Source of the DNA: an uncultured Clostridia bacterium
Lineage (GTDB): Bacteria > Bacillota > Clostridia > Oscillospirales > Acutalibacteraceae
Length of the DNA stretch: 64,000 nt
Assembly: GCA_947627135.1 (NCBI GenBank)
Contig: CANQUV010000012.1
Location: forward strand, 1 to 64,000
Direction: 5' to 3'
The position numbers and the translations under genes are program-made. The notes beneath the pieces are model-generated. The model did no database searches, was not told the DNA's origin, and worked only from the letters and a program-made list of their open reading frames with translations. Below, one piece after another: positions 27,159-37,017 of this stretch; within the stretch, counting starts at the first letter, position 1; each line of letters opens with the position of its first letter.

Positions 27159-27554
27159 TTAGCAGAAATAAACATCCATTTCGCCTTCAACGCCGTCTGC
27201 TACATAATAAGCTTTGCTTTCATCAGGTTTTACATAAACCTTAATGTCTTTAGCCTCTTTACCGTAAGTAGCTTTTACATTGTTTACTACTTCTTCAACA
27301 GCAACCTGTACTCCGCCGAACTCAACGAAAACTTCAACATTTTCTGTTGCCTTTTTAGGAGCAGTTTTCTTTACAGCAGGTTTTTTAGCAGCTGTTTTTG
27401 CTGCAGGTTTCTTTTCAGCTGTTTTTACTGCAGTTGTCTTTTTTGCTGCAGCTTTAGCAGTTGTTTTCTTTTCTTCTTTTTTAGCTGTTGCAGCTTTAGC
27501 AGTTGTTTTTGTATCTTCTGTTTTAGCTGCAGCCGGTTTCTTTGTTGTTGGCAT
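27159..27554 (-). CDS. Lys/Ala/Thr-rich histone H1-like N-terminal tail + DUF6465-like C-terminal domain
   Basis: 'KKEEKKTTAKAAAKKTTAVKTAEKKPAAKTAAKKPAVKKTAPKK' then 'NVEVFVEFGGVQVAVEEVVNNVKATYGKEAKDIKVYVKPDESKAYYVADG'. Confidence 0.75.
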   Translation of the reverse strand: MPTTKKPAAAKTEDTKTTAKAATAKKEEKKTTAKAAAKKTTAVKTAEKKPAAKTAAKKPAVKKTAPKKATENVEVFVEFGGVQVAVEEVVNNVKATYGKEAKDIKVYVKPDESKAYYVADGVEGEMDVYFC

Positions 27555-27833
27555 GTTTATTTCCCTCTTTCTAATTCTTCAAGAATTAAATATAATAAAA
27601 TAAGTAAACTAACCTGACCTATCTTTACAAGTATAATTATACATTTATACATTTAAAAAGTCAATAAAGTGAGTAATTTTCAGCTTTTCGTATAAATTTT
27701 TAGAAAAAATCGGATTTTTTTAGATACACTTATCAACAAAATTAAATGTTTTTTATCAAAACATTGTATTTATATATGTCCGTGATATAATAATACTGAC
27801 AAATTGTACAAGAAAAGAGTGCTGAATTATTTT

Positions 27834-28760
27834 ATGATAGAAAATTTCTTGATGGTTTCAGGACAAGTAATAATTTTATTTATTCTTATCGGTATTGGTT
27901 TTATTTGCGGTAAGTCAAAGTTTTTAAACGATAATGCGTCCTCAAAATTGACCGATATTGTTTTATATATTGTTACACCCTGTGTTATGATTAACGCTTT
28001 TCAAAGAAAATTTGATGCCACAATGCTCTTAAATTTAGGTATTACTGCTTTGTGTTCTGCATCTGTAATTATCGGCTCAATTGTTATTTGCAACCTTGTT
28101 TTCAGAGACAAAAATGTTTCAAGAAATAAGGTTCTTAAATTTGGTACGGTTTTTTCTAACTGTGGATTTATGTCACTGCCTTTGCAGTCTGCAATTTTAG
28201 GTTCTGACGGTGTATTCTACGGTTCTGTATTTGTAGCTGTTTTTAATATTATTATATGGACATACGGTCTTTATTCAATGAGTGGAAATAAAAAAGATCT
28301 TTCAGTAAGAAAGCTTGCATTAAATCCCGGCATTATTGGTGTTGTAATTGGCCTTATTTTGTTCTTACTTTCAATTACTCTGCCGAATATTATTTCAACT
28401 CCCGTTGAATACCTTGCAAATCTTAATACTCCGGTTCCCATGCTTATTATCGGTTATCATTTGTCACAATCTAATTTAAAAGAAATTTTCAAGGATAAAT
28501 GGGCATACATTTCAATTGGAATGAGACTTGTGCTTATTCCTTTAGCGGCGCTTGCTGTTATGTATATGTTTGGCGTAAGAGGAGATATTCTTGTTGCCTG
28601 TACTATTGCTTCAGCTGCACCTGTTGCGGCAACTACAACAATGTTTGCAACAAAATTTAAATCTGATGTTAAATTATCGGTTGGGATAGTTTCTGCAACA
28701 ACATTAATTTCAATTGTTACAATGCCGCTGATAATTTCTATGGCAACAATAATAGCATAA
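27834..28760 (+). CDS. AEC (auxin efflux carrier) family transporter
   Basis: 'VIILFILIGIGFICGK..LNDNASSKLTDIVLYIVTPCVMINAF', 'ASAAPVAATTTMFATKF'; ATG 27834 preferred over TTG 27804. Confidence 0.88.
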   Translation: MIENFLMVSGQVIILFILIGIGFICGKSKFLNDNASSKLTDIVLYIVTPCVMINAFQRKFDATMLLNLGITALCSASVIIGSIVICNLVFRDKNVSRNKVLKFGTVFSNCGFMSLPLQSAILGSDGVFYGSVFVAVFNIIIWTYGLYSMSGNKKDLSVRKLALNPGIIGVVIGLILFLLSITLPNIISTPVEYLANLNTPVPMLIIGYHLSQSNLKEIFKDKWAYISIGMRLVLIPLAALAVMYMFGVRGDILVACTIASAAPVAATTTMFATKFKSDVKLSVGIVSATTLISIVTMPLIISMATIIA

Positions 28761-28784
28761 AATTATAATGAAAGGTTTTTTATT

Positions 28785-29792
28785 ATGGCAAGAACTTCAA
28801 GACAAAAAGAAAAAATACTTTATATAGCAAAAATTCTTTTGGAAAAAACTGATGAAAATCATAAAATTACAGTAAATGAAATAATAGAAGAACTTTCCAA
28901 ACAGGGAATTTCCTCTGAAAGAAAAAGTATATACAGCGACCTTGAAACACTTTCAAAATTTGGTCTTGATATTTGTAAGGAAAAGACAATTTCAACAGGT
29001 TATTATATAGGTATAAGAGATTTTCAAATGCCGGAACTTAAACTGTTGGTAGATGCAATCCAAAGTTCAAAGTTTATAACATCCAAAAAGAGTATGGAAC
29101 TGATAGGCAAACTGGAAAAACTGTGTTCTGTGAATGATGCAAAACTTTTGCAAAGACAGGTTTTTGTGACAAACAGGGTAAAAACCCTAAATGAAAAAAT
29201 TTACTATAATGTAGATACATTACACAATGCATTGTCTTTAGGAAAGCAAATTACATTTATATATAACAAATGGGTACTTGATTATAATGGTGTAGAAAAA
29301 ATAAAAAAGCAGCATAGAAGAGACGGCAAGTTGTATAAGGTATCTCCATGGGCGTTAAGTTGGGATGACGAGTATTATTACCTTATTGCTTATGAAAAAG
29401 AATCAGAAAAATTAAAGCATTACCGTGTTGATAAAATGCAGGATATAGTAATTATAAACGAAGAACGGGAGGGGCAAAATTCTTTTGAAAAATTTGATGT
29501 TGCGTCTTATACAAAATCGGTTTTCTCAATGTTTGGCGGAAAAGAAACTTCCGTTAAGCTGTCAGTAGATAATTCTCTCATCGGTGTAATTGTTGACAGG
29601 TTTGGCAAAAATATTTTTGTGTCAAAAGAAAGCGAAGAAACATTTTGTGTAACCGTAAAAGTTGTATTAAGTCCGCAATTCTTCGGTTGGCTTTTTGCAT
29701 TGGGAACAAAGGTTAAACTTCTTGAACCAAATAATGCAGTAGAAGACTTTTCTAAATATTTAAAAGCTGTTAATGAATTATATTATACATAA
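28785..29792 (+). CDS. WYL-domain transcriptional regulator
   Basis: N-terminal HTH; 'YKVSPWALSWDDEYYYLIAYEKESEKLKHYRVDKMQDI'. Confidence 0.88.
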   Translation: MARTSRQKEKILYIAKILLEKTDENHKITVNEIIEELSKQGISSERKSIYSDLETLSKFGLDICKEKTISTGYYIGIRDFQMPELKLLVDAIQSSKFITSKKSMELIGKLEKLCSVNDAKLLQRQVFVTNRVKTLNEKIYYNVDTLHNALSLGKQITFIYNKWVLDYNGVEKIKKQHRRDGKLYKVSPWALSWDDEYYYLIAYEKESEKLKHYRVDKMQDIVIINEEREGQNSFEKFDVASYTKSVFSMFGGKETSVKLSVDNSLIGVIVDRFGKNIFVSKESEETFCVTVKVVLSPQFFGWLFALGTKVKLLEPNNAVEDFSKYLKAVNELYYT

Positions 29793-29932
29793 GGATAAAT
29801 AAAAAAGCACAAAGTTTAATTTTTAATAAATAATCATGGTTTTGTTATCTAAGATAAGCTGAAGATAAAATTATTATAGTGTTATAATGTTTGATTTTTT
29901 GTTGAATATAGATATATTTTTTTTAACAAATA

Positions 29933-29960
29933 TTGACTATTCGTTAAAAAATGTTATAAT
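29933..29960 (+). promoter_or_regulatory. Sigma-A promoter of the transglutaminase gene
   Basis: TTGACT, 16 bp, TATAAT. Confidence 0.6.
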
Positions 29961-29994
29961 ATATATGTAATTATTTTTTAAGGGTGATGGAAGT

Positions 29995-31668
29995 ATGATT
30001 AAAACTAATAAGAAAAAAAGTTTAGTAAAAACAGTCAGTTTGATAATTGCAATAGTTGTTTTATCAGTTTGTGTATGCGGATTAAATACTTTTGCGACTG
30101 ATGTGAATTACAACTTGACCACTGTAAACATTGATCCAAATAAATTTACTTCAAGTAAAACAAATTTTGATGAATCACTTTGTAATTATATTGCTCAAGA
30201 GATATCTGATCATGAAGAATATATTTACATAACTGATTATGACATAAGTACTCTTGAAATTTCTGATTTGTTTACAACAGTTGTCTATGAAAATCCTCAA
30301 CTGTTTTTTGTCAATCCTACAAGTATCAGATACAGTGCATCGGGAAATAAAGTTTTGGCTCTCGTTCCCACTTATATTTATAATGTTCAGGAAACTGCGG
30401 AAAAATCAGCAATATTGGAGGAAAACATAGAAAAACTTATTTCCGGTATAGATAATAACTGGAAAGATGAATTAAAAGCTCTTACTATTCATGATAATTT
30501 AATTATAAATTGTGAATATGCTTTAGATGAAGTTGCCGATAACGAAAGTGAAAATATTGATATTTATACAGCCTATGGTGCTTTAGTTGATAAAAAAGCT
30601 GTGTGTCAGGGATATACACTTGCGTATAATTATATGCTTTCAAAATTTGGGATCAATTCTCATTTCATATCAAGTTATGATATGAACCATGCTTGGTCAA
30701 TGGTACAAATTGACGGTAAATATTATCATGTTGATGTAACTTGGGACGACCCTACATACGATAAATTAGGTCAGGCTTATCATACATATTTTTTAAAAAG
30801 CGACAAAAAAATGTTAAATGATACTACCCAAAATAAACATTATAATTGGGATTCTGAGTATAAAGCCGAAAGCACATTATATGACGGCTATTTTTGGAAT
30901 GATATAAAAACAATCATTCCGTATATTAATGGAAATTTTTATTATATCAGTAACCAATCAGAAGATATTGGAAATATAATTAAATATGATGGTAATCATA
31001 AAACTTCAATTTTGAAAATGACTGACAGATGGTATGTAAATAGTTCTCATACATCATTTTGGAACAATAATTTCTCATATCTTGCAACAGATAAAGAAAG
31101 ATTATATTACAATACACCGGAAAATATTTATTCAGTTAAATTAGACGGAACAGACCAAAAGCTTGAATATACAATAAATACAGAGCAGGCAGCTAAAGGT
31201 TATATTTACGGTTTAAAATTAGATTCAGACGGATATCTTTATATTTCCGTAGTAGATAATCCAAATAGAAAAGTAACAAATTATAAAACCGTAAAAATTT
31301 CAGATGATCATAATGTACCTGTAACATCGGAGCCTGTAACATCAGAGCCGGTAACATCAGAGCCTGTAACATCAGAGCCGGTAACATCGGAGCCGGTAAC
31401 ATCGGAGCCGGTAACATCAGAGCCTCCTGTAACAGATAAAATTTTATTAGGTGATGTAGATCTTGACAAACACATAAATGTTAAAGATGCTACATTAATT
31501 CAGCTTTATGTAGCCGGATTGGGTACTCTGAATGAAAAGCAATTATTATCCTCCAATGTTGATAACAGTGATGGCGTTAATGTAAAGGATGCAACATTTA
31601 TACAGTTGTACTGCGCAAAATTAGGAGCCCAAGGAAGTCTTGTTGGAACATACATAGATAATACATAA
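29995..31668 (+). CDS. Secreted transglutaminase-like protein with VTSEP linker and C-terminal type I dockerin
   Basis: 'VDKKAVCQGYTLAYNYMLSKFGINSHFISSYDMNHAWSMVQIDGKYYHVDVTWDDP' (Cys/His/Asp triad) and 'KILLGDVDLDKHINVKDATLIQLYVAGLG...NVDNSDGVNVKDATFIQLYCAKLG'. Confidence 0.92.
   Translation: MIKTNKKKSLVKTVSLIIAIVVLSVCVCGLNTFATDVNYNLTTVNIDPNKFTSSKTNFDESLCNYIAQEISDHEEYIYITDYDISTLEISDLFTTVVYENPQLFFVNPTSIRYSASGNKVLALVPTYIYNVQETAEKSAILEENIEKLISGIDNNWKDELKALTIHDNLIINCEYALDEVADNESENIDIYTAYGALVDKKAVCQGYTLAYNYMLSKFGINSHFISSYDMNHAWSMVQIDGKYYHVDVTWDDPTYDKLGQAYHTYFLKSDKKMLNDTTQNKHYNWDSEYKAESTLYDGYFWNDIKTIIPYINGNFYYISNQSEDIGNIIKYDGNHKTSILKMTDRWYVNSSHTSFWNNNFSYLATDKERLYYNTPENIYSVKLDGTDQKLEYTINTEQAAKGYIYGLKLDSDGYLYISVVDNPNRKVTNYKTVKISDDHNVPVTSEPVTSEPVTSEPVTSEPVTSEPVTSEPVTSEPPVTDKILLGDVDLDKHINVKDATLIQLYVAGLGTLNEKQLLSSNVDNSDGVNVKDATFIQLYCAKLGAQGSLVGTYIDNT
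31318..31425 (+). repeat. 15-bp minisatellite encoding PVTSE
   Basis: Seven (c/g)c(t/g)gtaacatc(a/g)gag units in frame. Confidence 0.85.
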
Positions 31669-31795
31669 ATAAAAAGACAGTTTGTATCATAATTTTTTAA
31701 ATAAATTACAATACTTAATAAAACAATAAATTATAAATATTTTGGCTCTATGTCAATAGTTGGGGTAAACCCGAAAAAAGAAAATTAGATATAAG

Positions 31796-31830
31796 CAAGC
31801 GATAGCAAATCAAGCTGTCGCTTGTTTTTG
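31796..31830 (+). terminator. Rho-independent terminator
   Basis: CAAGCGATAGC aaatcaa GCTGTCGCTTG TTTTTG. Confidence 0.8.
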
Positions 31831-31840
31831 CTTTATAGAA

Positions 31841-31924
31841 AACTGCCGGAAACAGTCACACAAAAAAGCATTTTTAAATAAAACTGTCTGTTCGTATAAG
31901 TGCAGTCCATCGGATAATTTTTGT
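31841..31924. repeat. Dispersed intergenic repeat, copy B
   Basis: See copy A at 26741-26824. Confidence 0.5.
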
Positions 31925-32104
31925 TTTGCTAAAAACTCAATATTTCATGTAATTAAAAATCTTTATAAAAATTCACTTAAACTTGTTAAAAGCTTTTTAA
32001 TATGATACAATAAAAATGAATTGTCCATTATTTAGATTTTAAAATATGACGGTTTGTTTATTTCATACTTTTTAAAATAAAACTATATTCGGAGGCGTGA
32101 ATAA

Positions 32105-32962
32105 ATGCGTATTGCAGATAAATTTAAACAAGGTAAAACAATTTTTTCTTTTGAGGTTTTTCCTCCGAAGAAAACCTCTCCGGTAGAAACAATTTTGAAT
32201 GCGCTTGAGAAAATGAAGGAGCTGTCTCCGGATTATTTCAGTATTACATACGGTGCAGGGGGAAGTAATCCCGGCAAAACCTTGGAGATTGCGTCAAAAA
32301 TTAAAAATGAATACAATATTGAAGCTTTGGCTCACTTAACCTGTATTAACAGCAACAAGGAAGATATAGATAAAGTATTAGCGGATTTTCAGAAGGAAAA
32401 TATAGATAATATTCTTGCATTAAGGGGAGATATAATTAACGATATTGAGCCTAAAACAGATTTTAAATATGCAAGTGAGCTTTGCAAATACATAAAAACA
32501 AAGGGAAACTTTAATCTTGCAGGAGCTTGTTATCCGGAAGTTCATGTTGATGCAAAAAATCAGATAGAAGATATTATAAACTTAAAGAAAAAGGTGGAAA
32601 ACGGTGCGGAATTTTTAATTACACAGTTGTTTTTTGATAACAGTGCTTTTTACAAGTTTTATGAAAGCACAAGGATTGCAGGTATTAATGTTCCGATTGA
32701 AGCAGGTATTATGCCGGTTACAAACAAAAAACAAATTGAGAGAATGGTATCAATGTGCGGAGCAAGTCTTCCTGCAAAATTTTCAAAAATCATGCAGAAA
32801 TATGAGAATAATCCCGAGGCACTTCGTGATGCAGGTATTGCTTATGCAATTGAGCAGATAGTAGATTTAATTGCAAATGATGTTGACGGAATACATCTTT
32901 ATACAATGAATAATCCTTTTGTAGCAGAAAAAATAAAGGGAGCAATAAATAATTTATTATGA
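32105..32962 (+). CDS. metF: 5,10-methylenetetrahydrofolate reductase
   Basis: 'FSFEVFPPKKTSPVETILNALEKMKELSPDYFSITYGAGGS', 'ITQLFFDN', 'EAGIMPVTN'. Confidence 0.95.
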   Translation: MRIADKFKQGKTIFSFEVFPPKKTSPVETILNALEKMKELSPDYFSITYGAGGSNPGKTLEIASKIKNEYNIEALAHLTCINSNKEDIDKVLADFQKENIDNILALRGDIINDIEPKTDFKYASELCKYIKTKGNFNLAGACYPEVHVDAKNQIEDIINLKKKVENGAEFLITQLFFDNSAFYKFYESTRIAGINVPIEAGIMPVTNKKQIERMVSMCGASLPAKFSKIMQKYENNPEALRDAGIAYAIEQIVDLIANDVDGIHLYTMNNPFVAEKIKGAINNLL

Positions 32963-33603
32963 TAAAACTATCTTCTTTAAACAGGCATGAATGTATAAGA
33001 TATTTAGGTGATGCAAAAGTTGAGATGAACAGCAAAATGGAAAAATTGCTGGATATTTGTGAACAGGAAGTTTTAAAAAATGCAGATCCGAAATATTTGT
33101 ATAAAGAAGTTCCTGCAAATATAGAGGAGCTTTTTGAAGGTAATGATATTAAAAACCATTTGCAGGGATGTAATAAAGCCGTTATTATGTGTGCAACTCT
33201 TGGAAACAGAATAGATAATTTAATAAGAAAAACCCAACTTTTGGATATGGCAAAAGCGGTTGTTCTTGACAGCTTTGCAAGTGTTGCAATTGAACAGGTA
33301 TGCTGTTCGGTCGATGAAATGATTGCAGAAAAATATACGAAAAAATATTTAACATTTCGTTTTAGTCCGGGATACGGTGATTTTCCTATCAGCTTGCAAA
33401 AACAGTTTTTGAATATTTTAGACGCACCGCGAAAAATCGGACTTTGTACAAATGATAATTTTTTGCTTACACCTACAAAATCTGTTACAGCGGTTGTGGG
33501 GATATCAGATAAGGAGATAGAACAAAGAAAAAGAGGATGTGCAGTGTGCTCTTTAAAAGGCAGTTGCCGTTATAGAAAGGCAGGTTCTCATTGTGGATTT
33601 TAA
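32959..33603 (+). CDS. Stand-alone B12-dependent methionine synthase activation-domain protein
   Basis: 'VCCSVDEMIAEKYTKKYLTFRFSPGYGDFPISLQKQFLNILDAPRKIGLC', 'SVTAVVGIS'. Confidence 0.88.
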   Translation: MIKLSSLNRHECIRYLGDAKVEMNSKMEKLLDICEQEVLKNADPKYLYKEVPANIEELFEGNDIKNHLQGCNKAVIMCATLGNRIDNLIRKTQLLDMAKAVVLDSFASVAIEQVCCSVDEMIAEKYTKKYLTFRFSPGYGDFPISLQKQFLNILDAPRKIGLCTNDNFLLTPTKSVTAVVGISDKEIEQRKRGCAVCSLKGSCRYRKAGSHCGF

Positions 33604-35974
33604 AAGTTTGTTATTAGAAAAAGAATTTATAATGCTTGACGGTGCTATGGGAACAATGCTTCAAAAAGCAGGTCTTCCCTTAGGAGAAATGCCGGAAATT
33701 CTCTGCGTTACTCACAATGAGCAGATTACCGATATACATAAACAATATATAAATGCAGGTTCTGATATTATCTATACAAATACATTTGGTGCAAATAGCT
33801 ATAAGCTTAAAAACAGCGGTTATACGGTAAATGATATTATTTCTTCAGCTGTTAAAGCGGCTAAAAAGGCAGCGGAAAATACCGATACTTTAGTAGCTCT
33901 TGATATAGGTCCGGTGGGTCAGCTTTTAGAACCTACTGGTTCTTTAAGTTTTGAAGAGGCTTATAATATTTTTAAGGAACAAATTGTTGCAGGAAAAGAT
34001 GCAGACATAATCGTTTTTGAAACAATGACCGATTTGCTTGAGATCAAAGCGGCAGTTCTTGCGGCAAAAGAGAATTCAGATAAACCAATAATTTGTACAA
34101 TGACATTTGAGGAAAACAAGCGTACCTTTACCGGAGTTTGTGTTTCATCTATGGCGATTACATTATCGGGATTAGGGGTTGATGCAATAGGGGTGAATTG
34201 TTCTTTAGGTCCTGAAGAACTTTTGCCTATTGTGGAGGAAATGTCTTTTTGGACAAACCTTCCTATTGTTGTAAAACCAAATGCAGGTCTGCCTGACCCT
34301 AACAGCAATACTTATGACGTTGTACCAAAAGATTTCACAAAAAGCATAATAAAAATGCTTGAGTTCGGAGTTAAATTTACAGGAGGTTGCTGTGGTACGA
34401 CTCCAGAATATATTAAAGAGCTTTCCTCTGAATTGAAAAAAGAAAAATTTAAAAGAATAGTAAATGAAAAAAAATCCGTTATTTGCAGTGCAAGTACCAC
34501 AGTTTTAATTGATCAGCCCAGAATTATAGGCGAAAGAATTAACCCCACGGGCAAAAAGCTTTTTAAGGAAGCCCTTAAAAATAATGATATGAACTATATT
34601 TTAAATCAGGCTGTGTCACAGGTTCAGGGCGGTGCAAATATTCTTGATGTAAATGTAGGACTTCCTGAAATAGATGAAAAGGCTATGATGGTACGCACAG
34701 TTAAAGCACTTCAGTCTGTTGTTGATGTGCCGTTGCAGATAGATTCAACAAAGCCGGATGTTATTGAAGCAGGACTTAGGATCTATAACGGAAAGGCTAT
34801 TATAAATTCTGTAAACGGAGAAGAAAAAAGTCTGGAAAGTATTTTACCTCTTGCAAAAAAATACGGTGCGTCAGTTGTAGGATTAACTCTTGATGAAAAC
34901 GGAATTCCAAAGACTGCACAGGGAAGATTTGATATAGCAAAAAGAATTGTTGAGCGAGCAGAGCAGTATGGAATAGGAAGAGAAGATATTTTTATTGATT
35001 GTTTAACTCTAACAGCTTCTGCCGAACAAGAAGGCGTTATGCAGACATTGAAAGCTCTGCACAGAGTAAAAACGGAGATTGGATGCAGAACCGTTCTAGG
35101 GGTTTCAAATATATCATTTGGGCTTCCAAACAGAGAACTTGTAAACAGTACATTTTTAACAATGGCGTTGCAGGAGGGTCTTGACTTACCTATAATCAAT
35201 CCTAACATAGAGTCAATGACAGGTGCTGTAAAAGCATACAAAGTGCTTGCGAATATTGACGAAAATTCAAGGAGCTTTATTGAAAGCTACAATGAGTTTA
35301 CACCGAACAAAAACATTGATAATATATCTGATCATGACATTAATTACGCTGTTATAAACGGTCTTAAAGAAGAGGGTGCAAAGGCAACAGAGGAACTCTT
35401 GCAGAATATTGATGCCATGGATATAATAAATGATAAACTTATTCCGGCACTTGATAAGGTAGGCGAAGATTTTGAAAAAGGAAAGATCTTTCTGCCACAG
35501 CTTATTCAGAGTGCCAATACTGCACAGGCTTGCTTTGATGTTATAAAGAAAAAGCTTACAGCAGAAAATAATATTGCTGTAAGCAAAGGTAAAATTATAT
35601 TGGCAACAGTAAAAGGTGATATTCACGATATAGGTAAAAATATAGTAAAAGTATTACTTGATAATTATGGATACACTGTTTTTGATTTAGGCAGAGATGT
35701 TGATCCTCAGCTTATTGTTGATACTGCGATTAAGCATGATATCAAAATGATAGGTTTGTCTGCTTTAATGACAACAACATTAAAAAGTATGGAAGATACC
35801 ATTACTCTCGTAAGGAATACAAAGGAACTTCAAAATCCCGACGGTTCAAGCAAGTGCATTGTGTTTGTAGGAGGCGCAGTTTTAACTAAAGATTACGCTA
35901 TGAAAATCGGCGCAGATTATTATTGCAAAGACGCTAAAGAAAGCGTAGATACGGCAAAAAAGGTTTTAGGCTAA
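33593..35974 (+). CDS. metH: Cobalamin-dependent methionine synthase lacking the activation domain (GTG start)
   Basis: 'MLDGAMGTMLQKAG', 'TGGCCGTTPE', pterin-binding 'ERINPTGKKLF', B12-binding 'VKGDIHDIGKNIV'. Confidence 0.95.
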   Translation: MDFKSLLLEKEFIMLDGAMGTMLQKAGLPLGEMPEILCVTHNEQITDIHKQYINAGSDIIYTNTFGANSYKLKNSGYTVNDIISSAVKAAKKAAENTDTLVALDIGPVGQLLEPTGSLSFEEAYNIFKEQIVAGKDADIIVFETMTDLLEIKAAVLAAKENSDKPIICTMTFEENKRTFTGVCVSSMAITLSGLGVDAIGVNCSLGPEELLPIVEEMSFWTNLPIVVKPNAGLPDPNSNTYDVVPKDFTKSIIKMLEFGVKFTGGCCGTTPEYIKELSSELKKEKFKRIVNEKKSVICSASTTVLIDQPRIIGERINPTGKKLFKEALKNNDMNYILNQAVSQVQGGANILDVNVGLPEIDEKAMMVRTVKALQSVVDVPLQIDSTKPDVIEAGLRIYNGKAIINSVNGEEKSLESILPLAKKYGASVVGLTLDENGIPKTAQGRFDIAKRIVERAEQYGIGREDIFIDCLTLTASAEQEGVMQTLKALHRVKTEIGCRTVLGVSNISFGLPNRELVNSTFLTMALQEGLDLPIINPNIESMTGAVKAYKVLANIDENSRSFIESYNEFTPNKNIDNISDHDINYAVINGLKEEGAKATEELLQNIDAMDIINDKLIPALDKVGEDFEKGKIFLPQLIQSANTAQACFDVIKKKLTAENNIAVSKGKIILATVKGDIHDIGKNIVKVLLDNYGYTVFDLGRDVDPQLIVDTAIKHDIKMIGLSALMTTTLKSMEDTITLVRNTKELQNPDGSSKCIVFVGGAVLTKDYAMKIGADYYCKDAKESVDTAKKVLG

Positions 35975-36841
35975 CTACTTGTTTATATCTACAATACATA
36001 CTTCCCCCGGATTGTTAATTCGGGGGATTATATTTGACGTAGAAAGTCCCGATGTTACAATCATTTTTGCTGTATCAGATTCAAAATAGCCCATATCATA
36101 TTTGGGGAATAAACCTTGTTCAGGTGCAATAAATCCACCGATAAACGGAATTCTGATAAGTCCGCCGTGGGTATGTCCGCATAGCATTAGATCAATGTTA
36201 AATTCTTTAAATTTCCACATGAAATATTCAGGATAATGGCATAGCAAAATGCCAAAATTTTTTTCTTCTTTTTTTATAAAATCATCAAGAAAATATCTCT
36301 CATCATTTTCAAAGTCCGGACTCTCAAAATCATAATATGGGTATTGTTTAATACCTCCTATGATGATTTCTTCTCCGTCCTTTTCAAAGTATATACTTTC
36401 GTTAATTAACATATAAACTCCGGTGCTTTTAATATCATTTACGAAATCGGTTGTATCAATTAACGGAAGTTCGTGGTTCCCCAATACATAGTAGGTCGGG
36501 GCTATGCTTACAAGATGCGGCATAAGATTAAGCACAACATCATAGTTTTTTGAATCTTTTATGGTGAAATCTCCCAGTACAGCTATAATATCAGGAGTTT
36601 CGCCTTTTATTATTTCTACCAGTTTTTCATTGTTGTTTCCGTAATCTTTTATATGTAGGTCTGAAATTACCGCAATCCTCAGGTTCGTTTTAAGTTTTTG
36701 AGTATTAATATTGTAATAATTTACATTTATAGTATTATAACAATAAATTATATTGCAAATGAGAGCAATAATCAGAGTAAATAAAATTACAAAAAATATT
36801 AGAATTTTTTTATTACTTATAAAAAATATACTTTTTTTCAT
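35975..36841 (-). CDS. Membrane-anchored metallophosphoesterase (YkuE-like)
   Basis: 'RIAVISDLHIK', 'VLGDFT', 'VLGNHE', 'LLCHYPE', 'LCGHTHGG'. Confidence 0.92.
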   Translation of the reverse strand: MKKSIFFISNKKILIFFVILFTLIIALICNIIYCYNTINVNYYNINTQKLKTNLRIAVISDLHIKDYGNNNEKLVEIIKGETPDIIAVLGDFTIKDSKNYDVVLNLMPHLVSIAPTYYVLGNHELPLIDTTDFVNDIKSTGVYMLINESIYFEKDGEEIIIGGIKQYPYYDFESPDFENDERYFLDDFIKKEEKNFGILLCHYPEYFMWKFKEFNIDLMLCGHTHGGLIRIPFIGGFIAPEQGLFPKYDMGYFESDTAKMIVTSGLSTSNIIPRINNPGEVCIVDINK

Positions 36842-36952
36842 ATTAATTTCTCCTTTTATTTATTTTATAATATACATAATTTGAAAAAATTTCAAGAAAA
36901 TTGTAGTATATTAAAATACCACGATTTTTCGACAAAAATGTATTTATAATTA

Positions 36953-36981
36953 TTGCTTAATATTTATATATGTGTTATAAT
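36953..36981 (+). promoter_or_regulatory. Probable promoter of the surface-polysaccharide operon
   Basis: TTGCTT, 17 bp, TATAAT, 36 bp before the first gene. Confidence 0.6.
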
Positions 36982-37017
36982 ACTGCTAAATATGAATAAA
37001 AAATTCGGGGTAATTTT

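Noticed and set aside
31318-31425. Short regular repeats considered as CRISPR
   Set aside because: Contiguous 15-bp coding minisatellite without spacers; no cas genes in the window.
31743-31772. GGCTCTATGTCAATAGTTGGGGTAAACC considered as an IS end
   Set aside because: No transposase or matching second end nearby; the resemblance is from memory only. Its TGTCAATAG part is noted in the dispersed-repeat finding.
31930-32104. SAM or cobalamin riboswitch before metF
   Set aside because: AT-rich sequence with no recognisable conserved core or terminator.
33961-35626. Antisense ORFs within metH (33961-34308, 34783-35241, 35267-35626)
   Set aside because: metH is continuous and conserved across them; translations look like noise.
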